Shown here piece by piece: positions 52,671 through 60,861 of a DNA stretch of 64,000 nt. The DNA lies in contig NZ_QXDF01000001.1 in the NCBI RefSeq assembly GCF_003550175.1, forward strand, positions 768,501-832,500, read 5' to 3'. The notes beneath the pieces are model-generated. The model made no database searches, was not told the origin of the DNA, and saw only the letters and a program-made list of their open reading frames with translations. Origin of the DNA: Dichotomicrobium thermohalophilum (GTDB taxonomy: Bacteria > Pseudomonadota > Alphaproteobacteria > Rhizobiales > Rhodomicrobiaceae). A program made the translations under genes and the position numbers. Position 1 is the stretch's first letter. Each line of letters opens with the position of its first letter.

Positions 52671-53302
52671 CGAAATCGCGTTAAGTTAGGGTTTTCAAGA
52701 ACAGGAACTCGGATCGACTCCATCATGAAAAAACACGGTTCAGAATAATATTTGTCTAATATGACGCGAAATGTAAAAAAATATTGAGACATGGGTTGAT
52801 AAGTGAAAATTTTTGCTAATTATATAAATCGAAGATAGTATAAATTGTGTTTTTTGTGTCTATATTATTTATTGTAAAAATTTATTACAATTTCAATATC
52901 AGCGTATAGTGGTAAATTGTCTCATCGTCGCGAAATGTCCGCCTGGCTTTTAAAGGGCAGCGACCGTCTTTTTGTCTTTATTGAGAGAAGGCGGGAAAAC
53001 GCTTTCTTGGGATCTCTCCAAGTAAAGTGGTTTGTGACATTGTGGCGGGGCGCAGTCGATTCACGCTTCCGGGCCCCCGCGCTTGCCGGCGGACAGCCCG
53101 TTGGCACCGCGCAACCAGGATGCCTGGCTGCAGAGCTGCCATCTAGCTTCAAGAGACCTTGGCGGGTGGCAGCGGCGCGACGACACGAAAGTCGCGAGCT
53201 GTCGTGACGGATCGCCTGGGACAAGCCTGCCTGGCTTCCCGTTGGGCCCTGAGCGGACAGCACCGCAAGCCCCCGCGCATCATGCTCGAAGGAAGACGCG
53301 TC
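52671..53302. other. Gene-free stretch with a strongly AT-rich core
   Basis: About 630 bp. The core at roughly 52740-52920 is dominated by A and T, in sharp contrast to the surrounding GC-rich DNA. It lies directly upstream of the truncated glutaminase, as a similar AT-rich tract lies before the intact copy. The GC-rich half (53040-53300) precedes the Abhydrolase_9 gene and shows no convincing frame. Confidence 0.6.
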
Positions 53303-55006
53303 ATGCGGCCCGTGCCCAAAGCAACCACTTCGACGAAGCAGCGATCACCAACCCGTTCCAGCTTCCTGGGTCGCCTGCCGACCATGACGGCAACGAGCGT
53401 GCTGCTGGCTGCCATCCTGTTCGCGGCGTCACTTACGCCATCGCTGATGCCGCGCGACGCCCTCATGCAGGGGCTCCTTGGCGGCGTCGCCGCGGCGGTC
53501 GGCTATCTGATCGCGACCGAACTGCTCGCGCTCGCCCGCTACCTGCTACTCCCGCGACTGCCGAATCAATGGCGAACCATCTACAACTGGGCGACCCCTG
53601 GTCTGGCCGCGGCCATTGCGATCTATGGCCTTTTCAAAGCGAACGATTGGCAGAACATCACGCGCGCGGCAGTCGGGCTTGCCCCGGTCGAGGAGACGCA
53701 CCGGTTCCAGATCGCGCTGATTGCTCTTGGCGTTTTTCTCATCCTCTGGGTACTGGGGCATGTGTTCGCCTATTCCACAAGGAAGCTCAGCGCCTTTGCA
53801 AGGACGATTCTGCCCGAACGCATAGCCTTCGTGGCCGGGGCAGGGGTTGCGCTGTTCCTCTTCTGGTCGGTGATCGACGGCGCGCTTGTCCGCACGGCGT
53901 TTCGCGCGGCAGACGCCTCATTCGCGGCCGCCGAAATGCTGATCGAACCCGATATCCGCCAGCCGCAAGATCCCGGCAAGACCGGCAGCCCGGGCTCCCT
54001 CGTCAGCTGGCAGGAACTAGGACGCAGGGGGCGTGACTTCATCGCCCGCGGCCCGACGCGCGAGGAAATCGCCGCATTCTGGCCTAACCGTGCGCTGGAA
54101 CCTCTGCGGGTCTATGTCGGCCGCCACGCCGCCGGGTCGCCGGAGGCGCGGGCCGATATTGCCCTGGAAGAGCTGATCCGGGTCGGCGGGTTTGATCGCT
54201 CGGTGCTCGTGGTCGCGATCCCGACCGGTACGGGCTGGCTCGATCCCGGCGGGCACGACACGCTGGAGTTCATCCTCGGCGGGGACGTTGCCACGGTCGC
54301 GGTACAATACTCATATCTCACCAGCGGCCTCGCTCTGCTCGCTCATCCCGATTACGGCATCGATCAGGCCAGAACGCTGTTCAATGCCGTTTATGAGCAC
54401 TGGCTGAGCTTGCCCGGGGACGCGCGCCCGAAGCTATATGTACACGGTCTGAGCCAGGGCGCCTTCAACTCCCAGAAAACACTGCCCCTTCTGGATATGC
54501 TCGGCGAGCCGATCGACGGCGGCTTGTGGGCCGGGTCGCCGTTCTTCAGCCCCGTCTGGAACCAGGTGCGCACAGGCCGCAATCCAGACAGCCCCGACTG
54601 GCGTCCGCGATATGGCAACGGATCGCTGTTTCGAGTGGCGAACCAGAACGGCGCGGGGCTGGAAGAGGCGTCGGCGCCATGGGGGCCGATGCGGTTCGTG
54701 TTTTTGAACTACGGCAGCGACCCGATCGTCGCCTTCACCTATGGCTCGGCGTTTCAGCGGCCGGCCTGGATGGAATATCCCAGAGCCCCGGATGTGTCTG
54801 ACGAGCTGACATGGTTCCCGATTGTCACCATGCTGCAGGTGGCGCTCGACACCTCTATCGCGCTCGATGTGCCCGGCTACGGCCATGACTATATCGCGCG
54901 CGACTACATCGACGCCTGGGCTGCCGTGCTCGATCCGCCGAACTGGAGCGATGAACGCGCGGCGGAACTCAAGGTGATCTTCGAGAAGCGCGGGCCGGCG
55001 CGTTAA
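53303..55006 (+). CDS. Membrane-bound alpha/beta-hydrolase of the Abhydrolase_9 family
   Basis: The 567-residue product has an N-terminal membrane domain of about four to five helices (from MTATSVLLAAILFAASLTPS, near residue 27, to about 215) and a C-terminal hydrolase domain with the nucleophile elbow YVHGLSQGAFNS and the segments PIDGGLWAGSPFFSPVW and FLNYGSDPIVAFTY. This fits the two-domain family of uncharacterised bacterial hydrolases. ATG at 53303 has AAGGAAG nine bases upstream; frames extend further but lack support. Convergent with the patatin gene. Substrate unknown, perhaps a lipid. Confidence 0.82.
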   Translation: MRPVPKATTSTKQRSPTRSSFLGRLPTMTATSVLLAAILFAASLTPSLMPRDALMQGLLGGVAAAVGYLIATELLALARYLLLPRLPNQWRTIYNWATPGLAAAIAIYGLFKANDWQNITRAAVGLAPVEETHRFQIALIALGVFLILWVLGHVFAYSTRKLSAFARTILPERIAFVAGAGVALFLFWSVIDGALVRTAFRAADASFAAAEMLIEPDIRQPQDPGKTGSPGSLVSWQELGRRGRDFIARGPTREEIAAFWPNRALEPLRVYVGRHAAGSPEARADIALEELIRVGGFDRSVLVVAIPTGTGWLDPGGHDTLEFILGGDVATVAVQYSYLTSGLALLAHPDYGIDQARTLFNAVYEHWLSLPGDARPKLYVHGLSQGAFNSQKTLPLLDMLGEPIDGGLWAGSPFFSPVWNQVRTGRNPDSPDWRPRYGNGSLFRVANQNGAGLEEASAPWGPMRFVFLNYGSDPIVAFTYGSAFQRPAWMEYPRAPDVSDELTWFPIVTMLQVALDTSIALDVPGYGHDYIARDYIDAWAAVLDPPNWSDERAAELKVIFEKRGPAR

Positions 55007-55023
55007 CCGTGGCGCTTCGCCCA

Positions 55024-55995
55024 TCATTGATCGGCCAGCAGCGCGTCGACGCGGCGCTTGATGACGTCCTTCGCTGGCTCCGCCGCGGCGAGAATTTCGT
55101 CAATCTCATAGAAATCCATGCTGTTGAATGCCGAGATGTCCGGGCGCACCAGGATATCCGGTTGGACGTGGCGGAGCTTGGCATCCACCAGGGACCGGTG
55201 GACGATGTGCCATGCGCCGATCCACGCATCGAGCGGCCCCGGCACCGCGCGATCCGGCGAGGCCTGCTTGCCCGTCACATCGACGGCCACGGTAAACTGC
55301 GCGCTGCCGATGAGGATGTCGAAGGGCGTCGGATTGACGAAGCCGCCATCGATCAGCACCCGGCCGCCCAGCTCGACAGGCTTGAGCAGCACAGGCAGCG
55401 CAGAGGAAGCCGAGATCGCTGGCAGGAGCGGACCACGATCCAGGATGACCTGCTCCTGATCATGAAAATCGGTCGCGATCGCTTTGAACGGAGTTGAGAG
55501 GTCCTCGAAACGTCCCGGCAAGGTGTCAGGCAGGGCCGCGCCGAACAGGGCCTCCGGCTCCAGCACCGCCGCCTTCGTGAAGGCCAGCAGCTGGAACCAT
55601 GACGTCGAGGGTCCGCCGAAGATGCGGCGCAGAACCTCAATACGTGATTTGAACAGGTCCGCGGTATAGAGCCGGATTTCACGGCCTCTCATCCCGCTCG
55701 CGTAGCAAGCGCCGATCAGCGCGCCCATGGACGTGCCGGCGAGGACGCGCGGGCGGATGCCCATTTCGTCAAAGGCTTCCAGGACCGGAATATGGGCAAG
55801 GCCCTTGGCCGCGCCGCCGCCCAACGCCAGCGCGATCGACCCGTCCCTCGGCCCGGCTTCGAACTGGGCTTCTCTCCAGTGTGCGTCGCCTCCAAGCTCG
55901 AACGCCGCCAGCACGCCGGACCGCGGCGCGGAACCTGTAACGGCGAATGCTGCTGCGGCGACTGATGACAACAAGATTTGTCTTCGAGACATCAT
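55024..55995 (-). CDS. Patatin-like phospholipase
   Basis: The 323-residue protein has a Tat-like signal (MSRRQILLSSVAAAAFAVTG), the oxyanion loop ALGGGAAKGLAH, the nucleophile motif LAGTSMGALIGA and the catalytic Asp in LIDGGFVNPTPFDIL: a complete Ser-Asp dyad of the RssA/patatin class. It should act outside the cytoplasm on lipids. Starting at ATG 55995 puts the twin arginines close to the N-terminus; ATG at 56016 is possible. Confidence 0.9.
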   Translation of the reverse strand: MMSRRQILLSSVAAAAFAVTGSAPRSGVLAAFELGGDAHWREAQFEAGPRDGSIALALGGGAAKGLAHIPVLEAFDEMGIRPRVLAGTSMGALIGACYASGMRGREIRLYTADLFKSRIEVLRRIFGGPSTSWFQLLAFTKAAVLEPEALFGAALPDTLPGRFEDLSTPFKAIATDFHDQEQVILDRGPLLPAISASSALPVLLKPVELGGRVLIDGGFVNPTPFDILIGSAQFTVAVDVTGKQASPDRAVPGPLDAWIGAWHIVHRSLVDAKLRHVQPDILVRPDISAFNSMDFYEIDEILAAAEPAKDVIKRRVDALLADQ

Positions 55996-56578
55996 GGGCG
56001 CGCATCCACCTTCCATGCGATATCGGCGGCGGCGTTGCTAAGATCTCGTTGCTTGCGTTGCCCTGAACAGGACAACCAATGCCTTATCCGGCACCGTGCC
56101 AGTTGCATTCAATAATCGCCTGATTTTTTCGCGCGGCGTGCTCCGGGTTGCGGCCGTCTCAGGTCAGGCTAGAGGCCTCGACATCTCCTCCATGATCCAG
56201 CACCCAGAAACCGCTGCAAGCGCAATCCGGTCCGCATCCCGAAAAGGTTCCGCGCTTAATTAAGTGACTGAGACCAGTTCCGATCCATTTTTCATCAGAT
56301 AAGCTGGCAGGCCGCTGATGAACGAAGCGGACTTAGGTGCCACACTCAACTCATGGCTCAAGAGCGCTTTAGGCCATGGACTGGAACAACTGAGAAGGCG
56401 TTTTGAAATCTCGGACTCGCTTAGCTCGTTCTGTACGGCCGTGCAGAGATGGTTGCCCTCACACAGAAGATGTGTCCGTATTCGTCCCGAGTCTGACAAG
56501 CTGGCTTTAATGGAAAAAATCGAAAGCGCGCATGTGTGGGCCATGCAGCGAAGGGCCTCGCCCACGGGGCGCCTCGTC
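55996..56578. other. Gene-poor stretch between patatin gene and DUF1214 remnant
   Basis: About 580 bp. One frame at 56318-56728 (plus; MNEADLGATLNSWLKSALGH at its start) and one at 56260-56610 (minus) overlap each other; neither has a ribosome-binding site or known motif, and the former runs antisense into the DUF1214 remnant. I regard the stretch as decayed accessory DNA. Confidence 0.4.
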
Positions 56579-56810
56579 TCAGCGGCCGCTGACCGGTTGC
56601 GCTGCCCCATCGCCGGTGATGATCGCGGATTCCGTGGAGTCGTGGCGCATCGCCACGTAGAACGGCCGCGCCGGTGCGGTCAGCCAGTTGGCGCGCGTGC
56701 GGTTCAGCCGGTTTCTCGTGCTGGATGACAAGCGTCATCGCGCTGTCGCCGCTCTCGAGGGACCCTCGGAGTCCGGTCGCCGATCGCGTCGTTAAGGATG
56801 ATGCGGCGGC
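56579..56810 (-). pseudogene. DUF1214 C-terminal remnant in three frames
   Basis: Pieces of the C-terminal end of a DUF1254/DUF1214 protein follow one another in different minus-strand frames: LNDAIGDRTP, then SLESGDSAMTLVIQHEKPAE, then RANWLTAPARPFYVAMR, ending at a TGA at 56579-56581. The pattern IGDRTP...TLxIQHexP...NWLxAPxxPFYVxMR is what the family shows. There is no intact start and the N-terminal domain is missing. Confidence 0.6.
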
Positions 56811-56898
56811 CCCGCAGCATGGCACCCGGCATGAACATGTCGCCAGACGCGCGGATGAACACATCGTTGATCCTGGAGTCCGAGTCACGGCCGGTCGG

Positions 56899-58998
56899 TC
56901 ATTCGGCGATCATCGACCCGACGTCGCCTTCGAACGGCTCCATTTCGGCGCGGACTGTCCGGGCTTTCGTGCCCGGCATGATCTCGAAGCGCGGGTCGAA
57001 CTCGACCATCAGCTCTGCGAGCTGGCCGAGCACCCCGATGTCGCCGTCGGCCGTCGCTCGTCCGTCGGCCAGCAGCGCCTCGAAGGTGGCTTCCCCGGCC
57101 ATCACCGTCTCCAGATCGGCGCGGTTGACCGTCAGCGTGAGTTCGGCGTCTTCGGCCTGATACCCGGCAATGTTTGTGAGCGTGGCGTTCGACAGCTCGA
57201 CCACGAAGCGTTCGTCGTTATCGGGCGTGACGAGGTTCATCTTCAACTCCAGCCCCTCGGCGCGGCGGCTGTCCATCTTGATGGCAAGGAAGTTGAGGAA
57301 CAGCTCCGTCGACATCGCACGGATCACGTCGGGGCTCGCGGACTCCACCGCCGCCCCCTGCGGTATCCCGCTGCGAAGCTCGTAGGCGGCCGCGAGGAAG
57401 CTGTTGCGCAACCCCGGGTTCTCCTGCTGGTAGCCGAGCTGCTCGAAGCAGTCCGCGAGCATGTCCTTGGCCGCGCCGTTCTCCGGCTCGGCCTGCACGA
57501 GCTTGTTGAGGATCTCGACCTCCAGCAGGTAGTCGCCGGCCCGATGCAGCGCGTCCGCCCGGGCCATGATGCGTTCCGCGCCGCCCATCATCTCGACATA
57601 GAGCGGGGCCGACTCCTCTGGCGACAGGGGGATCAGCGTGGCGGGGTTGCAGTCCCAGAAGCCGAGAAAGCGCTGGATGACGCCGCGCGAATTGTGCTCG
57701 GGCGAGCCGTGGTAGCCCCGGCAGTGCCACTTCTGCTGAAGGCTCTCCGGCATCTCGTAGACGTTGTGGATCTGGTTGATGGTCACGCCCTGGTTGGCGT
57801 AATGCAGCACCTGGTTGTTGAAATGCGCATACATGTCGCGCTGGTCGCGCAGCACCTCCTGGACGCGTTCGTTGCCCCAGCGCGGCCAGTGGTGCGAAGC
57901 GAACATCACCTCCGCCTCGCCGCCGAACAGGTAAAGCGCCTCGTTGATGTATTGCGACCAGTTGAGCGCGTCGCGCACCAGCGTGCCGCGCAGCGTGTAG
58001 ATGTTGTGCAGCACCGCCGTAACGTTCTCGGCCATCCACAGCGCCTTGAGGTCCGGCAGGTAGGTGTTCATCTCCCGCGGCGCCTCGGTGTCGGGCGTGT
58101 TCTGGAAGATCATCCGTACGCCGTCGACCTCGAATTCCTCGATGGCTTCGGAGACAAGACGTGTCGGCGCGAGCAGGCTGTTGACGCCCGCGGGCACGCG
58201 GTGGCCGAGCCCTTGCGTGACGAAGCCGTGCTGGCCCGAGGGCAACAGCAGGCCGTACTGGTAGAACAGCCGCCGGTTCATCGCGTTGCCGGCAAAGACG
58301 TTTTCCGAGATCAGGAAATCCATGAAGCCGTTGGGGGCGACGACCTCCACGCGGCCCTCGGTCAGATCCTCCTCCGTGACGAGGCTGCCGACACCGCCCC
58401 AGTGGTCGGCATGGGTGTGCGAATAGATCACCGCGGTGATCGGCAGTCCCTCGCCCACATGCTCCTGGAGAAGCTCCCAGGCCGCCCGTGCCGTCTCGAC
58501 GACGGTGCCCACGTCGAAGGCGATCCAGCCAGTGGCGCCGCGCACGAAGGTGATGTTGGCCAGGTCGAAGCCGCGCACCTGGTAGACGCCCGGCACCACC
58601 TCGTAGAGGCCGAAATTGTTGTTGAGCCGTCCAATGCGGGTCATCGACGGGTGGATCGAATCGAACTCGCCCGGCACGTCGAGAAAGTCGTAGTCGGACC
58701 GGTCAAAGGCCACGTTGCCGGCATCGGCCATGATCTGGCGCTCCGAGCGCTCGGCGATCAGCCCGCGCGCCTGTTCGTCGAAATCGCGGGTGTCGTCGAA
58801 GGGCAGCGTCGCTTTCGCCGCCTCGATCACGCGCATCGTGTGCTCCGAGGGCGCCTTGCCCTTGGGGTGGAAATGGCCGGGAAGCGCCTGCCGCGCCTCC
58901 TGCGCCTGCGCCGGACCTTCGGCGAACAGGGACCCGCTCAGTGCAAATGCCGCGCCCGTGGCGGGCAGCGTTTTGAGGATGTCTCGTCTCGTTGGCAT
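56899..58998 (-). CDS. Alkylsulfatase of the metallo-beta-lactamase fold (SdsA/BDS1-like)
   Basis: The 699-residue protein has a Tat-like signal (MPTRRDILKTLPATGAAFAL, cleavage near AQAQ), the zinc motif YSHTHADHWGGVGSLV, further metal-site segments (ASHHWPRWGN; EMNTYLPDLKALWMAENV), a dimerisation domain (PESLQQKWHCRGYHG onward) and a C-terminal SCP-2-like lipid-binding domain (MSTELFLNFLAIKMD onward). This is the full layout of secreted alkylsulfatases such as SdsA1, which release inorganic sulfate from alkyl sulfates. ATG at 58998 is supported by the signal peptide. A 14-G run lies 20 bp upstream. Confidence 0.93.
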   Translation of the reverse strand: MPTRRDILKTLPATGAAFALSGSLFAEGPAQAQEARQALPGHFHPKGKAPSEHTMRVIEAAKATLPFDDTRDFDEQARGLIAERSERQIMADAGNVAFDRSDYDFLDVPGEFDSIHPSMTRIGRLNNNFGLYEVVPGVYQVRGFDLANITFVRGATGWIAFDVGTVVETARAAWELLQEHVGEGLPITAVIYSHTHADHWGGVGSLVTEEDLTEGRVEVVAPNGFMDFLISENVFAGNAMNRRLFYQYGLLLPSGQHGFVTQGLGHRVPAGVNSLLAPTRLVSEAIEEFEVDGVRMIFQNTPDTEAPREMNTYLPDLKALWMAENVTAVLHNIYTLRGTLVRDALNWSQYINEALYLFGGEAEVMFASHHWPRWGNERVQEVLRDQRDMYAHFNNQVLHYANQGVTINQIHNVYEMPESLQQKWHCRGYHGSPEHNSRGVIQRFLGFWDCNPATLIPLSPEESAPLYVEMMGGAERIMARADALHRAGDYLLEVEILNKLVQAEPENGAAKDMLADCFEQLGYQQENPGLRNSFLAAAYELRSGIPQGAAVESASPDVIRAMSTELFLNFLAIKMDSRRAEGLELKMNLVTPDNDERFVVELSNATLTNIAGYQAEDAELTLTVNRADLETVMAGEATFEALLADGRATADGDIGVLGQLAELMVEFDPRFEIMPGTKARTVRAEMEPFEGDVGSMIAE

Positions 58999-59018
58999 GT
59001 CGGGCGTCCCTTGTCGTT

Positions 59019-59032
59019 GGGGGGGGGGGGGG
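59019..59032. repeat. Homopolymeric tract of 14 G
   Basis: Fourteen consecutive G (C on the sulfatase strand) begin 21 bp before the sulfatase start codon. Runs of this length are prone to slippage in replication and to sequencing error. Nothing else like it exists in the window. Confidence 0.85.
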
Positions 59033-59212
59033 AAATCAGCGTGTGGATCGGAGGTCACCACCTCTGGAAAAAGTATCATCCGTCGAGGACGAGGGGCCTG
59101 TGCAATTCGATGGGAAGCATGAAAATTGGGTTACATTTGAAGCGGAGCGCTGTAGACAAAGAGATCACATTGCGACATCTTATGTGTCGATTCTGAATAA
59201 ATTTGGTCTTAT

Positions 59213-59228
59213 GAATGAATGTTCATTC
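59213..59228. promoter_or_regulatory. TetR-type palindromic operator candidate
   Basis: A perfect 7+2+7 inverted repeat, GAATGAATGTTCATTC, of the kind bound by TetR-family repressors. It lies 215 bp upstream of the sulfatase start. No tetR-like gene is nearby, so the regulator would be encoded elsewhere. Confidence 0.4.
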
Positions 59229-59777
59229 TTAAAAAATTCAAATATCAAACATTAGGCGATACAGCTTTCGCGAAAGTGAGCCTTTTCGACCCATAGGCTC
59301 ACCGCGCACAGGAATGCAGTCGCCACCGCCTTGCGACCGGCACGGCTCCAATGTCCGCGTTCGCCGCCCGACGGTAGGGTCGGCCGGGTCGTGATGTCTG
59401 GAAATCACGGCCTAGCTGACAATGAAGGAATGGCTGTGCACGCGCGAGTGCGGCTCGAAGCAGAGGGCATCAGGGCTCGATCCGCCTTCGCTTCATTCGT
59501 TAGCTCTTGTGCGTAGATCCGCGGAGGAAAACAATACATAAATATTTGTATAATTTAAATTTTGATATTTATCAATTTATTGTCAGATTAAAAATATATA
59601 AAAATTGACATTCACAAAAAAAGGGAATGACGAAAATGTACTATCAACCTATTCCGCAATATCCGTTCGCGTCTGACTAAATTCTGGGCAAAACATCTCT
59701 GCAGATCCGACGCGTGGCAAATTCGATCCAATGGAGTTCCGACTTGTTTATGAAAATCCTGACTTAGAGGAATTTCG

Positions 59778-60800
59778 ATGCCTGACGACGTTGCGATGTT
59801 CGAGCCGGTGGATGTCAGCGCGGAAGAAGCCATCGCCGCCGTATCGACCGGGCATCTGCCGGATCCCGAGCATGTGTCGCGTCTTCTGCGCGAGGCCTAT
59901 GAGGAATACCGGCACCTCGATGAAGGGATCGTTGCCGACTACATTCCCGCTCTCGCCAAGGTCGATCCTGCTCTGTTCGGTATGTGCGTCGTCGGGGTGA
60001 GCGGGCGGGTGCATGAGGCCGGCGACGCCGACCATGAATTCTCCATCCAGAGCGTGTCCAAGCCTTTCGTCTTCGCCCTGGTCTGTCAGGCCCTCGGCGC
60101 GGAGCCGGTGCGCGAGAAGATCGGCGTCAACGCCACCGGCCTTCCGTTCAATTCCGTCATGGCAATCGAGCTGAACTTCGATCGCACCATGAACCCGATG
60201 GTCAACGGCGGCGCGATCGCGACCACCAGCCTCGCGCCGGGCACAACGGCCGAGGAGAAGTGGCGGTTCATCCGCGAAGGCCTGTCGCGCTTTGCCGGAC
60301 GGCCGCTGGAACTGGACCTGGAAGTCTACGAGTCCGAAGCCGCAACGAACCTGCGCAACCGCGGCATCGCCAAGCTGCTCGAAGGGTACGGGCAGATGTA
60401 CTTTGACGCGCTGGCGGCCACCGACATCTACACCAAGCAGTGTTCGCTGAATGTCTCGGCGAAAGACCTGGCGGTGATGGGCGCGACGCTCGCGGACGGC
60501 GGCGTCAACCCGATCACAGGCGAGCGCGTGATCGATACGCTGAACTGCCGGCACGTGCTTGCGGCGCTCGCAACGGCGGGCCTCTACGAGCGTTCCGGGG
60601 ACTGGCTGTACGAGATCGGTCTGCCCGGCAAGAGCGGCGTCAGCGGCGGCATCGTCACGGTCGCGCCCGGCAAAGGAGCGCTCGGGACCTTCGCCCCGCC
60701 GCTGGACGCGGCCGGCAACAGCATCCGGGGACAACGCGCCACCAAGTACCTGTCCGAGGGCCTGGGCCTGAACCTGTTCGCCTCAAGTCCGGCCATATGA
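59778..60800 (+). CDS. glsA: Glutaminase
   Basis: Serine-dependent glutaminase that turns glutamine into glutamate and ammonia. The 340-residue product has the Ser-x-x-Lys dyad in SIQSVSKPF (Ser92, Lys95), LPFNSVMAIE, NPMVNGGAIAT, the SEAATNLRNRGIAKLL segment and GKSGVSGGI near the C-terminus. GAGG lies about 8 bases before ATG. An MFS gene follows after 61 bp, so substrate uptake or product export may be coupled; ammonia release by GlsA is a known acid-resistance mechanism in E. coli. A truncated copy lies at 52359-52670. Confidence 0.96.
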   Translation: MPDDVAMFEPVDVSAEEAIAAVSTGHLPDPEHVSRLLREAYEEYRHLDEGIVADYIPALAKVDPALFGMCVVGVSGRVHEAGDADHEFSIQSVSKPFVFALVCQALGAEPVREKIGVNATGLPFNSVMAIELNFDRTMNPMVNGGAIATTSLAPGTTAEEKWRFIREGLSRFAGRPLELDLEVYESEAATNLRNRGIAKLLEGYGQMYFDALAATDIYTKQCSLNVSAKDLAVMGATLADGGVNPITGERVIDTLNCRHVLAALATAGLYERSGDWLYEIGLPGKSGVSGGIVTVAPGKGALGTFAPPLDAAGNSIRGQRATKYLSEGLGLNLFASSPAI

Positions 60801-60861
60801 ACCCGCCGAGGGGCTGACTCCCGGCAGGCGATGATCTGGGTAAGCGGGAGGAGTCAGTCAC

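Larger units (their letters stand above)
58999..59777. other. Divergent control region between sulfatase and glutaminase
   Basis: About 780 bp without a gene. From the left: a 14-G homopolymer (59019-59032), a GAATGAA-TG-TTCATTC palindrome (59213-59228), a short GC-normal part, and an AT-rich tract at about 59525-59640 leading to the glutaminase start. Short frames here have no support. Confidence 0.6.

Noticed and set aside
52281-52748. 155-codon plus-strand frame with a signal-like start (MWLLLFPVWTAAGA)
   Set aside because: It runs antisense to the glutaminase remnant for most of its length, and its composition mirrors that gene.
56260-56610. 116-codon minus-strand frame before the DUF1214 remnant
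   Set aside because: No start signals, no recognisable motif, and it conflicts with an equally weak frame on the plus strand.
56770-56890. UmuD/LexA-like segment (VFIRASGDMFMPGAMLRG) on the minus strand
   Set aside because: The likeness is short, lacks the catalytic Ser-Lys context, and the downstream part fits a DUF1214 remnant better.
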